64,000 bases of DNA from Pseudomonas fluorescens. GTDB taxonomy: Bacteria > Pseudomonadota > Gammaproteobacteria > Pseudomonadales > Pseudomonadaceae. Positions within the stretch are counted from its first letter, which is position 1. Each line of letters begins with the position of its first letter. Of the stretch, positions 43,454-51,779 are shown piece by piece. The stretch covers positions 62,001 to 126,000 of the forward strand of contig NZ_VCNJ01000029.1 in NCBI RefSeq assembly GCF_005938625.1, written 5' to 3'. The translations under genes were made by a program, and so were the position numbers. The notes beneath the pieces are model-generated. The model did no database searches and was not told the DNA's origin. It saw nothing but the letters and a program-made list of their open reading frames with translations.

Positions 43454-45709
43454 ATGTACAAAGATTTGAAGTTTCCGGTGTTGATCGTCCATCGCGATAT
43501 CAAGGCCGACACGGTCGCCGGTGACCGTATCCGTGGCATCGCCCGGGAGTTGGAGCAGGAAGGTTTCAATATCGTTTCGGCCATCGACTACACCGAAGGG
43601 CGGTTGGTGGCGTCGACTCACCATGGCCTCGCGTGCATGCTGATTGCCGCCGAGGATGCCAGCACCAACTCGCATCTGTTGCAGAACATGGCCGAACTGA
43701 TCGGTCTGGCGCGGGTGCGTGCGCCGGATCTGCCGATCTTCGCCCTCGGCGAGCAGGTCACCCTGGAAAATGCTCCGGCGGATGCCATGGCCGAGCTCAA
43801 TCAGCTGCGTGGCATTCTCTATCTGTTCGAAGACACCGTGCCGTTTCTGGCCCGCCAGGTCGCGCGGGCGGCGCGCAAGTATCTGGACGGTTTGCTGCCA
43901 CCGTTTTTCAAGGCGCTGGTGCAGCACACCGCCGATTCCAATTATTCCTGGCACACCCCCGGCCATGGCGGCGGCGTGGCTTATCACAAAAGTCCGGTGG
44001 GGCAGGCGTTTCACCAGTTCTTTGGTGAAAACACCCTGCGTTCGGATTTGTCGGTGTCGGTGCCAGAGCTTGGTTCGCTGCTCGATCACACCGGGCCGCT
44101 CGCTGAAGCCGAAGCGCGTGCAGCGCGCAATTTCGGCGCCGATCACACCTTTTTCGTGATCAATGGCACCTCGACCGCCAACAAGATTGTCTGGCATTCG
44201 ATGGTTGCGCGCGACGATCTGGTGCTGGTCGATCGCAACTGCCACAAGTCTGTTTTGCACGCGATCATCATGACCGGCGCGATTCCGTTGTACCTGTGCC
44301 CGGAGCGCAACGAGCTGGGGATTATCGGGCCGATTCCGCTGAGCGAATTCAGCCGCGAGTCGATTCAGGCCAAGATCGATGCCAGCCCGCTAACCAAAGG
44401 CCGTGCACCGAAAGTCAAACTCGCCGTGGTCACCAACTCGACCTACGACGGCCTCTGCTACAACGCCGAACTGATCAAGCAAAGCCTCGGCAACAGCGTC
44501 GAAGTGCTGCATTTCGATGAAGCCTGGTACGCCTATGCGGCGTTTCACGAATTCTTCGCCGGGCGCTATGGTATGGCCACCTCGCGCAGCGCAGACAGCC
44601 CGCTGGTGTTCACCACGCATTCCACGCACAAACTGCTCGCCGCGTTCAGTCAGGCCTCGATGATTCATGTACAGGACGGCGGTGCGCGGCAACTGGACCG
44701 CGACCGTTTCAACGAAGCGTTCATGATGCACATTTCGACTTCGCCGCAGTACAGCATCATCGCCTCGCTGGATGTCGCGTCGGCGATGATGGAAGGTCCA
44801 GCCGGGCGCTCGCTGTTGCAGGAAACCTTTGACGAAGCGCTGAGCTTCCGCCGCGCGCTGGCCAATCTGCGTCAGCACATTGCCGCTGATGACTGGTGGT
44901 TTTCAATCTGGCAGCCGCCGGGTGTCGAGGGCATCGACCGCGTGCAGACCGCAGACTGGTTATTGCAACCGGATGCCGAATGGCACGGCTTTAGCGAAGT
45001 CAGTGACGATTACGTTTTGCTCGATCCGATCAAGGTCACGCTGGTGATGCCAGGCTTGAACGCTGGCGGTGCGCTGAGCGAGAAGGGCATTCCGGCGGCG
45101 GTGGTCAGCAAGTTCCTCTGGGAACGTGGGCTGGTGGTGGAGAAGACCGGGCTGTATTCATTCCTGGTGCTGTTCTCGATGGGCATCACCAAAGGCAAAT
45201 GGAGCACGCTGCTCACCGAATTGCTCGAATTCAAACGCAGTTACGACGCCAACGTGCGTCTGGAAACCTGTCTGCCGTGTGTGGCGCAAGAAGACACCGG
45301 GCGTTATCGCGGCATGGGCCTGCGCGATCTGTGCGATCAGTTGCACGCCTGCTACCGCAGCAACGCCACGGCCAAACACCTTAAACGCATGTACACCGTG
45401 CTCCCGGAAATCGCCATGAAGCCGGCCCACGCCTACGATCATCTGGTGCGTGGGGAAGTCGAGGCAGTGCCGATCGATGAGCTGGAAGGGCGCATAGCAG
45501 CGGTGATGTTGGTGCCGTATCCACCGGGCATTCCGTTGATCATGCCCGGCGAACGCTTTACCGAATCGACCCGCTCGATTATTGATTACCTGAAATTTGC
45601 TCGCACGTTCGATAGCAGCTTCCCCGGTTTTGTCGCGGATGTGCATGGATTGCAGCACGAAGATGAAGGCAATGGACGGCACTACACCGTCGATTGCGTC
45701 AAGGAATGA
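43454..45709 (+). CDS. ldcA: Lysine decarboxylase LdcA (Orn/Lys/Arg decarboxylase family)
   Basis: A 751-aa PLP enzyme that converts an amino acid to its diamine. An N-terminal wing domain is followed by the PLP domain; the Schiff-base Lys lies in FTTHSTHKLLAAFSQASMIH, and Asp of VLHFDEAWYAYAAFH contacts the PLP ring nitrogen. The C-terminal domain ends at about residue 750. Length and gene order (rnhA-dnaQ-ldcA) match P. aeruginosa LdcA, which makes cadaverine in the arginine-responsive lysine pathway. ATG at 43454 begins the conserved MYKDLKFPVL; substrate assigned by synteny. Confidence 0.92.
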   Translation: MYKDLKFPVLIVHRDIKADTVAGDRIRGIARELEQEGFNIVSAIDYTEGRLVASTHHGLACMLIAAEDASTNSHLLQNMAELIGLARVRAPDLPIFALGEQVTLENAPADAMAELNQLRGILYLFEDTVPFLARQVARAARKYLDGLLPPFFKALVQHTADSNYSWHTPGHGGGVAYHKSPVGQAFHQFFGENTLRSDLSVSVPELGSLLDHTGPLAEAEARAARNFGADHTFFVINGTSTANKIVWHSMVARDDLVLVDRNCHKSVLHAIIMTGAIPLYLCPERNELGIIGPIPLSEFSRESIQAKIDASPLTKGRAPKVKLAVVTNSTYDGLCYNAELIKQSLGNSVEVLHFDEAWYAYAAFHEFFAGRYGMATSRSADSPLVFTTHSTHKLLAAFSQASMIHVQDGGARQLDRDRFNEAFMMHISTSPQYSIIASLDVASAMMEGPAGRSLLQETFDEALSFRRALANLRQHIAADDWWFSIWQPPGVEGIDRVQTADWLLQPDAEWHGFSEVSDDYVLLDPIKVTLVMPGLNAGGALSEKGIPAAVVSKFLWERGLVVEKTGLYSFLVLFSMGITKGKWSTLLTELLEFKRSYDANVRLETCLPCVAQEDTGRYRGMGLRDLCDQLHACYRSNATAKHLKRMYTVLPEIAMKPAHAYDHLVRGEVEAVPIDELEGRIAAVMLVPYPPGIPLIMPGERFTESTRSIIDYLKFARTFDSSFPGFVADVHGLQHEDEGNGRHYTVDCVKE

Positions 45710-45723
45710 GGAGCTTTGCGAGC

Positions 45724-46338
45724 ATGCGACCGGTCATGAATCCGAAATACCCAGGGCTGTCGGTGCGGGTCGCCGATGAAGGCTTTGCGCCGTATATCTG
45801 GGGCAGCGACTTCAGTTTCGAAGTTGCAGCCTATGGCGCCGCCGTGATTGGCCAGCCTGTCGAGCAATGGCGGGTGACGCCGATCGTCCCGTACCGCAAG
45901 TGCTACGGCATCGACCCCGAGGAATTCAGCGCTTTCCACAACGCGCCGGACAGCGCGATTTTCATGGCCTATCTCGACGATGAGCCGGTCGGTCATCTGG
46001 TGATCAGCACCAACTGGAATGGCTTCGCGCATATCGATGAGCTGGCGGTGCATGCGCCGGCGCGTCGGCATGGCGTGGCCAAGGCGTTGCTGGATGTCGC
46101 ACAGTTCTGGAGCCGCAAGAAAAAGCTGCCAGGGATCATGCTGGAAACCCAGAACAACAACCTCGGTGCATGTCGGTTGTATGAGCGCTGCGGCTACGTG
46201 ATTGGTGGTGTGGATCAGTTGCGCTATCGCGGCATTGATCCGAACACCGCCGAAGTGGCGCTGTTCTGGTATCGATTGTTCGATAACCCGCTGGAGAACT
46301 CGCTCAGCTCGCCAGCATCGCCTCGGCTTGTTCCGTGA
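45724..46338 (+). CDS. GNAT family N-acetyltransferase
   Basis: A 204-aa acetyl-CoA-dependent transferase. The fold's motif A is FAHIDELAVHAPARRHGVAKALLDVAQFW (about residues 100-130), with the pyrophosphate loop RRHGVAKAL; motif B follows in GIMLETQNNNLGACRLYERCGYVIGG. ATG at 45724 is the first with GGAG ahead; one four codons later is also possible. It is 14 bp from ldcA, so it may be cotranscribed and could act on an amine, which is inference. Its 3' end overlaps the convergent LysR gene by 35 bp. Confidence 0.85.
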   Translation: MRPVMNPKYPGLSVRVADEGFAPYIWGSDFSFEVAAYGAAVIGQPVEQWRVTPIVPYRKCYGIDPEEFSAFHNAPDSAIFMAYLDDEPVGHLVISTNWNGFAHIDELAVHAPARRHGVAKALLDVAQFWSRKKKLPGIMLETQNNNLGACRLYERCGYVIGGVDQLRYRGIDPNTAEVALFWYRLFDNPLENSLSSPASPRLVP

Positions 46339-47197
46339 TGATCGTCAGTAACGTCTGAATCGCCGATGCCGGTGCGGCGTGCTTGAAGGTCAGGGCATAG
46401 AGGCTGATCGGCACGGCCGGCGATAGCGGGCAGGCATCCAGCCCGGCGGCGCGTGCACCCAGTGCGGTGAACGGGTCGACGATGGCCAGGCCTTCGCCGG
46501 CCTCGACCATGCTGCGCATCATCTGATGGGTTTGCACGCGGGTCTGGATGTTTGGCGCCGGACGTAGCGCTTGGAGTTTGTTTTCCAGCGCCGGGCTCAG
46601 CGGGTCCTGGCCTTCGAGGCCGACCATGGCCTGACCAGCGAGATCTTGCAGGGAAATGTATTTCTGTTTCGGTTGCAGCCAGCCGTGGGGCGCAAGTAAT
46701 TGCAGCTTGCCTTGGGCCAATGGGCGGCAATCAATGTCGGGATGTTCGGGATCGTGCAGGCTCAAGCCGAGATCGCTTTCGCGCAACAGCAGGCTGCGGA
46801 CGATATCGCGGGTCGGCGCGCTGAGCAGGCTGCATGGTGCATCCGGCAGACGTCGGCGCAGGGCGGCGAGACTTTGTGGCAATAATTGCTGCGCCAAAGG
46901 CGGGGTGCCGATGATGCGCAAGGGCGGGGCGAGGTATTGCCTGAGGCTGCTGGCCAGCCGTTGCACCGGCTCCAGCGCTTCATAGACGTGGGCGATTTCG
47001 ACCTGCAACGCCCGCGCTTCGGGCGTCGATTGCAAGCGCCCGCGCACGCTGGCGAACAGCATGAACCCCAACTGACTCTCGGCTTCGCGCAAACGCTCTT
47101 CGACCTCGGCCACCGGCAACTGCAACCATTCGGCGGCGGTGCCCAGGTGACCGGTCTGCAAGAGCGCCTGAATCACTTCGATATGACGTAAACGCAT
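46304..47197 (-). CDS. LysR family transcriptional regulator
   Basis: A 297-aa LysR regulator with a somewhat divergent N-terminal helix-turn-helix (HLGTAAEWLQLPVAEVEERLREAESQLG; GTAAEWL in place of the usual AAxxL) and a C-terminal effector domain from about residue 90 (LRIIGTPPLAQQLLPQSL). It resembles the group of LysR proteins near amino-acid catabolism genes. It converges with the acetyltransferase gene, their 3' ends overlapping by 35 bp. Target unknown. Confidence 0.85.
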   Translation of the reverse strand: MRLRHIEVIQALLQTGHLGTAAEWLQLPVAEVEERLREAESQLGFMLFASVRGRLQSTPEARALQVEIAHVYEALEPVQRLASSLRQYLAPPLRIIGTPPLAQQLLPQSLAALRRRLPDAPCSLLSAPTRDIVRSLLLRESDLGLSLHDPEHPDIDCRPLAQGKLQLLAPHGWLQPKQKYISLQDLAGQAMVGLEGQDPLSPALENKLQALRPAPNIQTRVQTHQMMRSMVEAGEGLAIVDPFTALGARAAGLDACPLSPAVPISLYALTFKHAAPASAIQTLLTIITEQAEAMLAS

Positions 47198-47282
47198 GCG
47201 TGAAGTCCATGTTCAGCAGGTGGGGTCAGTGGCTGAATCCTACCCCAAGTCTGCGCATATGACTTCTGCTCATAACGGCCAG

Positions 47283-47513
47283 TTATGAAGCGACGGTTGG
47301 CTCAGGCTCGCGGATCAGGGTGATGCCGGACTGAACCAGTTCGAATGTCTGGTCGTCGATCTTTTTAATGCGATCGCCAATGGCCAGTCGGTAAATCGGC
47401 TCCGAGCCAGTGAGACCGTCGTCCGACGGGTTGGATTCCTGGAACTCATGCACGGAATAAACGCGGCCTTCCGCATCTCTTGCATGGAACTGACCGACGA
47501 GTACTGCTGCCAT
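47283..47513 (-). CDS. Small conserved protein of unknown function
   Basis: A 76-aa protein, mostly beta-strand in appearance, VLVGQFHARDAEGRVYSVHE at the start, YRLAIGDRIKKIDDQTFEL in the middle. No family I can name beyond conserved Pseudomonas hypotheticals. No signal peptide, membrane segment or cysteine is seen. AGAGG stands 10 bases before the ATG. A two-hairpin leader lies directly upstream, which suggests post-transcriptional control. Confidence 0.7.
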   Translation of the reverse strand: MAAVLVGQFHARDAEGRVYSVHEFQESNPSDDGLTGSEPIYRLAIGDRIKKIDDQTFELVQSGITLIREPEPTVAS

Positions 47514-47540
47514 CTGCTTAGAACCTCTGGAGATAAAACG

Positions 47541-47593
47541 CTTGATTTGCGGCTTGGTAGACCGCCATCAAGGCCTGTAAGTTTTCCTACAGG
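47541..47593 (-). promoter_or_regulatory. Two-hairpin leader of the 76-aa gene
   Basis: In the mRNA sense, CCUGUA-GGAAAACU-UACAGG (47593-47574) is followed at once by CUUGAU...AUCAAG (47572-47541), whose inner stem GCGG/CCGC closes a loop UCUACCAAG. The ribosome site comes next. The loop carries CUACCAA, also found in the DUF6124 leader, and the first loop contains GGA, the core of RsmA/CsrA sites. No promoter was pinned down. Confidence 0.45.
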
Positions 47594-47697
47594 AAAAAAA
47601 TATTCAGCACGGGGGAATTTCCCCTCGTGTGCTGGTGGAATCGTCACCGGATCATCTATAACTACTGGCTCCTCCCACGGACCATCGAGAGTCTTCC

Positions 47698-48255
47698 ATG
47701 AGCAATGTCTACAACGTCGCTGTAGTGGTCGGTAGCCTGCGCAAAGCATCGATCAATCGCAAGGTCGCCCTGGCACTGGCAGAGCTGGCCCCGGCCAACC
47801 TCAAGCTTGAGATTGTCGAAATTGGCGATCTGCCACTTTATAACGAAGACATCGACGGTGATTCACCGCCGGCAGCCTACAGCACTTTCAGGCAAAAAGT
47901 GGCTTCATCCGACGCGGTGCTGTTTGTCACGCCCGAATACAACCGTTCGGTGCCGGCGCCGTTGAAGAATGCCATCGACGTTGGTTCGCGGCCTTATGGC
48001 AAAGCTGTCTGGAGTGGCAAACCGGGGGCGGTGATCAGCGTATCGCCTGGTGCCATTGGTGGTTTCGGCGCGAATCAACATCTGCGCCAGTCGTTCGTGT
48101 TTCTCAATGTGCCGTGCATGCAGCAGCCGGAAGCGTATCTGGGCGGTGCGGGTTCGGCGTTTGATGAGGCGGGCAAGTTGAGTGAGTCGGTGAAACCTTT
48201 TCTGCAGAGTTTTATCAATGCCTACGGACAGTTCGTAGAGCAACACAAGAAGTAA
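47698..48255 (+). CDS. NADPH-dependent FMN reductase (chromate/quinone reductase type)
   Basis: A 185-aa flavoprotein of the YieF/ChrR/AzoR-like fold. VVVGSLRKASINRKVALAL binds the FMN phosphate and LFVTPEYNRSVPAPLKNAIDVGSRP is the conserved second loop. Such enzymes reduce quinones by two electrons and, incidentally, chromate or azo dyes, which protects against redox cycling. A REPIN separates it from arsB, so it is not part of an ars operon. It is not ArsH, which is longer. Confidence 0.88.
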   Translation: MSNVYNVAVVVGSLRKASINRKVALALAELAPANLKLEIVEIGDLPLYNEDIDGDSPPAAYSTFRQKVASSDAVLFVTPEYNRSVPAPLKNAIDVGSRPYGKAVWSGKPGAVISVSPGAIGGFGANQHLRQSFVFLNVPCMQQPEAYLGGAGSAFDEAGKLSESVKPFLQSFINAYGQFVEQHKK

Positions 48256-48271
48256 CCTGTACACGGAACAA

Positions 48272-48360
48272 TGTAGGAGTGAGCCTGCTCGCGATAGCGG
48301 TGTGTCAGTCGACCAATTGGTAACTGACAGTCCGCTATCGCGAGCAGGCTCACTCCTACA
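48272..48360. repeat. REPIN between the FMN reductase gene and arsB
   Basis: Arms TGTAGGAGTGAGCCTGCTCG and the exact mirror ending GCAGGCTCACTCCTACA; the inner arms (ATAGCGG/CCGCTAT) also pair, giving a stem of nearly 30 bp. Confidence 0.88.
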
Positions 48361-48408
48361 GGTTTTGTGTTGGCTTCATAACCCCATTTCAATTTAAGGC
48401 TGTTGCGG

Positions 48409-49692
48409 ATGCTCGCTGCGTCACTGATTTTCCTGCTGACCATTACCCTTGTCATCTGGCAACCCAAAGGCCTCGGCGTCGGCTGGAGTGCAACGCTTGG
48501 CGCGGTGCTGGCGCTGATCTTTGGCGTTGTGCACCTCAGCGACATTCCGCTGGTGTGGCAAATCATCTGGAACGCCACCGGCACTTTCGTCGCGCTGATC
48601 ATCATCAGCCTGTTGCTCGACGAAGCCGGTTTCTTCAACTGGGCCGCGCTGCACGTGGCGCGTTGGGGACGCGGCAATGGGCGCAAGCTGTTTGCCTTCA
48701 TGGTGCTGCTCGGCGCGCTGGTGTCGGCGTTGTTTGCCAATGACGGCGCGGCGCTGATTCTCACCCCGATCGTGATTTCGATGCTGCTGGCGCTACGGTT
48801 TTCCCCTGCGGCGACATTGGCCTTCGTCATGGGCGCGGGGTTTATTGCGGATACCGCGAGCCTGCCGCTGGTGGTGTCGAACCTGGTCAACATTGTCTCG
48901 GCGGACTTCTTTCACATCGGTTTCAACCGCTATGCAGCGGTGATGGTGCCGGTGAACTTCGTCAGCGTGGCGGCGACGCTGGGCATGCTGCTGTGGTTCT
49001 TCCGTCGCGACATTCCATCGACGTACGACCCTGAGCAACTCGAACATCCCGAAACCGCGATCCACGACAAAGCCACGTTTTATGCGGGCTGGGCGGTGTT
49101 GGTGATTCTCCTGATCGGTTGTTTTGCGCTGGAGCCGCTGGGCATTCCGATCAGTGCGATTTCCGCCGTGTGCGCCGCGCTGTTGCTGGGCATCGCCGCC
49201 CGTGGCCACAAGATTTCCACACGCAAGGTGATGAAAGAGGCGCCGTGGCAGATCGTGATTTTCTCGCTGGGCATGTATCTGGTGGTGTATGGCCTGCGCA
49301 ATGCCGGGCTGACCGGGTATCTCGCCGGTTGGCTGGATGTGTTCGCAGGTCACGGCGTGTGGGGCGCGGCGATGGGCACCGGGGTGCTGACGGCGTTGCT
49401 GTCGTCGATCATGAATAACTTGCCGACGGTGTTGATTGGCTTGTTATCGATCGATGCGAGTCAGGCGAGCGGGGTGATCAAGGAAGCGATGATTTATGCC
49501 AACGTGATTGGCAGTGACCTGGGGCCGAAGATTACCCCGATTGGCAGTCTGGCCACGTTGTTGTGGCTGCATGTGCTGGAGCGCAAGGGCATTCACATTG
49601 GCTGGGGGTATTACTTCCGGGTCGGGATTGTGTTGACGGTGCCGGTGTTGTTGGTGACGTTGGCGGCTTTGGCTGTGCGGCTTTCCCTTTAG
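48409..49692 (+). CDS. arsB: Arsenite efflux transporter ArsB
   Basis: A 427-aa polytopic inner-membrane protein of the ArsB/NhaD superfamily, the usual length for ArsB with about 12 hydrophobic segments. Seen are ALFANDGAALILTPIVISML (the family's central signature), GFIADTASLPLVVSNLVNI and the C-terminal IMNNLPTVLIGLLSID. It exports As(III) or Sb(III) using the proton gradient. ATG at 48409 follows AAGG. It is an orphan: no arsR, arsC or arsH is adjacent, so control is not visible here. Confidence 0.9.
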   Translation: MLAASLIFLLTITLVIWQPKGLGVGWSATLGAVLALIFGVVHLSDIPLVWQIIWNATGTFVALIIISLLLDEAGFFNWAALHVARWGRGNGRKLFAFMVLLGALVSALFANDGAALILTPIVISMLLALRFSPAATLAFVMGAGFIADTASLPLVVSNLVNIVSADFFHIGFNRYAAVMVPVNFVSVAATLGMLLWFFRRDIPSTYDPEQLEHPETAIHDKATFYAGWAVLVILLIGCFALEPLGIPISAISAVCAALLLGIAARGHKISTRKVMKEAPWQIVIFSLGMYLVVYGLRNAGLTGYLAGWLDVFAGHGVWGAAMGTGVLTALLSSIMNNLPTVLIGLLSIDASQASGVIKEAMIYANVIGSDLGPKITPIGSLATLLWLHVLERKGIHIGWGYYFRVGIVLTVPVLLVTLAALAVRLSL

Positions 49693-49704
49693 ACCGAGGT
49701 GGCC

Positions 49705-49800
49705 CATTCGCGAGCAGGCTCGCTCCCACAGGGGAATGTATCTCATCTGCCTACATTTGAAATGCAATCCAAATGTGGGAGCGAGCTTGCTCGCGAAGGG
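49705..49800. repeat. Inverted REP pair after arsB
   Basis: CATTCGCGAGCAGGCTCGCT at the left and GAGCGAGCTTGCTCGCGAA at the right, separated by about 43 bp; it sits between the convergent arsB and DUF1853 genes. Confidence 0.85.
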
Positions 49801-49822
49801 GTCATATCAAACACCAAAAATC

Positions 49823-50773
49823 TCAGGCCTGGCCGGGTACATTCGGCCAAAGGTCCGACACCAGAAACAACCGCTCAGCCTCTTCCCATTCCCCCCGCGC
49901 ATTCTCGATCAGGCGCACCATCAACTGCGCCGGAGCCAGCGGCTCAAGATCCTCCAGCCACATCCGTAAATGCTCCAAAGTCCAGGTCTGGTCCGCCGGA
50001 TAATGCGCCGGTGCCAGCCAGGCATGCCGGGGCAGGGGTTGCCAGCGCCCGGCCGGGCGTTGCGCGACAAACGCCGGCCAATCCTTCTGATGCAACCAGC
50101 TGCCGCGCAAATGCTGCGGATGCGCACCGTTCGGTGATTCAGCCTGCCCGGGCCACGGATACAACAAATAACCACCGAGCCACAGCTGCGCGCTGAACAC
50201 CTCGATATCCAGCGCCGCCAGCACTTCGCGGCTTTCCGGGCGCGCCGAGATTGGCAATTGATGTTCGGCCAGATGCGCCAGTTTACGATCCAGCCGATCA
50301 TGACAACCCGGCCCCAGCCACTGCGCCGGATCACGACCGTCACCATTCTGCGGGCCGAGATAAAGCTTGATCGCCAGTTCCAGGTGATGCACACCGTCGC
50401 GATCACGCAGCAGCATATCCAGTTCGCCGAGGGTGTGGCCCTCACGGCGGATCGGCAGGTTGGCGGCAATCAGCTCAATGCCCGGCGCCTGCTCCACGGC
50501 AAACTGCCATAGACGCTCGTAATACAGGCCCAGCCGCCGTGTGCGCGCCTGCGACAACCAATGCAGCAAGCCATAACTGTCGCGGTCGAGCTGGCGCAAC
50601 CAGTGTTCCAGTCGCTCTGGATCGTGCACCCAATCGCTGCCCGCCAGCGGATGGCGCTGCGGCCACGGTGTGGTGGCGAGCATCGGCGGGGCGAGGATCA
50701 CCCACGCCAGATCCCGCACTTCCGGGTGGCGTAATTGATGGGGCAACTGCAGCAAGTCGGGAAATAGGATCAT
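49823..50773 (-). CDS. DUF1853 family protein
   Basis: A 316-aa protein of unknown function conserved in gammaproteobacteria. The N terminus LRHPEVRDLAWVILAPPML is typical of the family. At about residues 115-137, LGELDMLLRDRDGVHHLELAIKLYLG has the spacing of a PD-(D/E)xK nuclease core, with an Asp, then E-x-A-x-K about a dozen residues on. No signal peptide or membrane segment is seen. It is divergent from nadK. Confidence 0.82.
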   Translation of the reverse strand: MILFPDLLQLPHQLRHPEVRDLAWVILAPPMLATTPWPQRHPLAGSDWVHDPERLEHWLRQLDRDSYGLLHWLSQARTRRLGLYYERLWQFAVEQAPGIELIAANLPIRREGHTLGELDMLLRDRDGVHHLELAIKLYLGPQNGDGRDPAQWLGPGCHDRLDRKLAHLAEHQLPISARPESREVLAALDIEVFSAQLWLGGYLLYPWPGQAESPNGAHPQHLRGSWLHQKDWPAFVAQRPAGRWQPLPRHAWLAPAHYPADQTWTLEHLRMWLEDLEPLAPAQLMVRLIENARGEWEEAERLFLVSDLWPNVPGQA

Positions 50774-50888
50774 CTTGCGAGCATAGCCGTAAACACGAGC
50801 ACACCCTTGAGGCTGAAAGGATTTTGTCTAACCGGCGCTTTCGCCCATAATCGGGTTTTTCGCGTTTTCGATTGTCCGCAGAGGTCCC

Positions 50889-51779
50889 ATGGAGCAATTT
50901 CGTAATATCGGCATCATCGGTCGCCTGGGCAGTTCCCAGGTGCTGGATACCGTCCGCCGACTGAAACGGTTTCTGCTCGACCGGCACCTGCATGTGATCC
51001 TCGAAGACACCATCGCTGAAGTGCTGCCGGGCCACGGCCTGCAAACGTCGTCGCGCAAGATGCTCGGTGAAGTCTGCGACATGGTCATCGTCGTCGGCGG
51101 TGACGGCAGCCTGCTCGGCGCCGCGCGGGCGCTGGCCAAACACAATATTCCGGTGCTGGGGATCAACCGGGGCAGCCTCGGTTTCCTCACCGACATTCGC
51201 CCGGACGAACTGGAAGTCGAAGTTGCCAAGGTGCTCGACGGCCACTACCTGGTGGAAAACCGCTTCCTGTTGCAAGCCGAAGTGCGCCGGCATGCCGAGG
51301 CCATCGGTCAGGGCGATGCGCTCAACGATGTCGTGCTGCACCCGGGCAAATCGACGCGGATGATCGAGTTCGAGCTGTACATCGACGGCCAGTTCGTCTG
51401 CAGCCAGAAGGCCGACGGCCTGATCGTCGCGACGCCGACCGGTTCCACCGCGTACGCGCTGTCTGCCGGCGGACCGATCATGCATCCCAAGCTCGACGCC
51501 ATTGTGATTGTGCCGATGTACCCCCATATGTTGTCGAGCCGGCCAATTGTGGTCGATGGCAACAGTGAGCTGAAAATCGTCGTGTCGAAAAACATGCAGA
51601 TTTACCCGCAAGTCTCCTGCGATGGGCAGAACCACTTCACCTGCGCGCCGGGCGACACCATCACCGTCAGCAAGAAAGCGCAGAAGCTGCGGCTGATTCA
51701 TCCGCTCGACCACAACTACTACGAAGTCTGCCGCACCAAGCTCGGCTGGGGCAGCAAGCTGGGCGGTGGAGGCGACTGA
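50889..51779 (+). CDS. nadK: NAD kinase
   Basis: A 296-aa cytoplasmic kinase making NADP from NAD. The catalytic GGDGS lies in MVIVVGGDGSLLGAAR (about residues 62-77); NRGSLGFLTDIRPDEL and the NAD-binding ATPTGSTAYALSAGGPI follow. Its stop overlaps the start of the phosphoesterase gene (TGATG), so translation is coupled. The order nadK-phosphoesterase-rhomboid-yeaC-DUF2797-pepN matches P. aeruginosa. Confidence 0.96.
   Translation: MEQFRNIGIIGRLGSSQVLDTVRRLKRFLLDRHLHVILEDTIAEVLPGHGLQTSSRKMLGEVCDMVIVVGGDGSLLGAARALAKHNIPVLGINRGSLGFLTDIRPDELEVEVAKVLDGHYLVENRFLLQAEVRRHAEAIGQGDALNDVVLHPGKSTRMIEFELYIDGQFVCSQKADGLIVATPTGSTAYALSAGGPIMHPKLDAIVIVPMYPHMLSSRPIVVDGNSELKIVVSKNMQIYPQVSCDGQNHFTCAPGDTITVSKKAQKLRLIHPLDHNYYEVCRTKLGWGSKLGGGGD

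Noticed and set aside
47698..49692. An ars operon (FMN reductase as ArsH plus ArsB)
   Set aside because: The reductase is shorter than ArsH, of the YieF type, and a REPIN separates it from arsB; no arsR or arsC is near.
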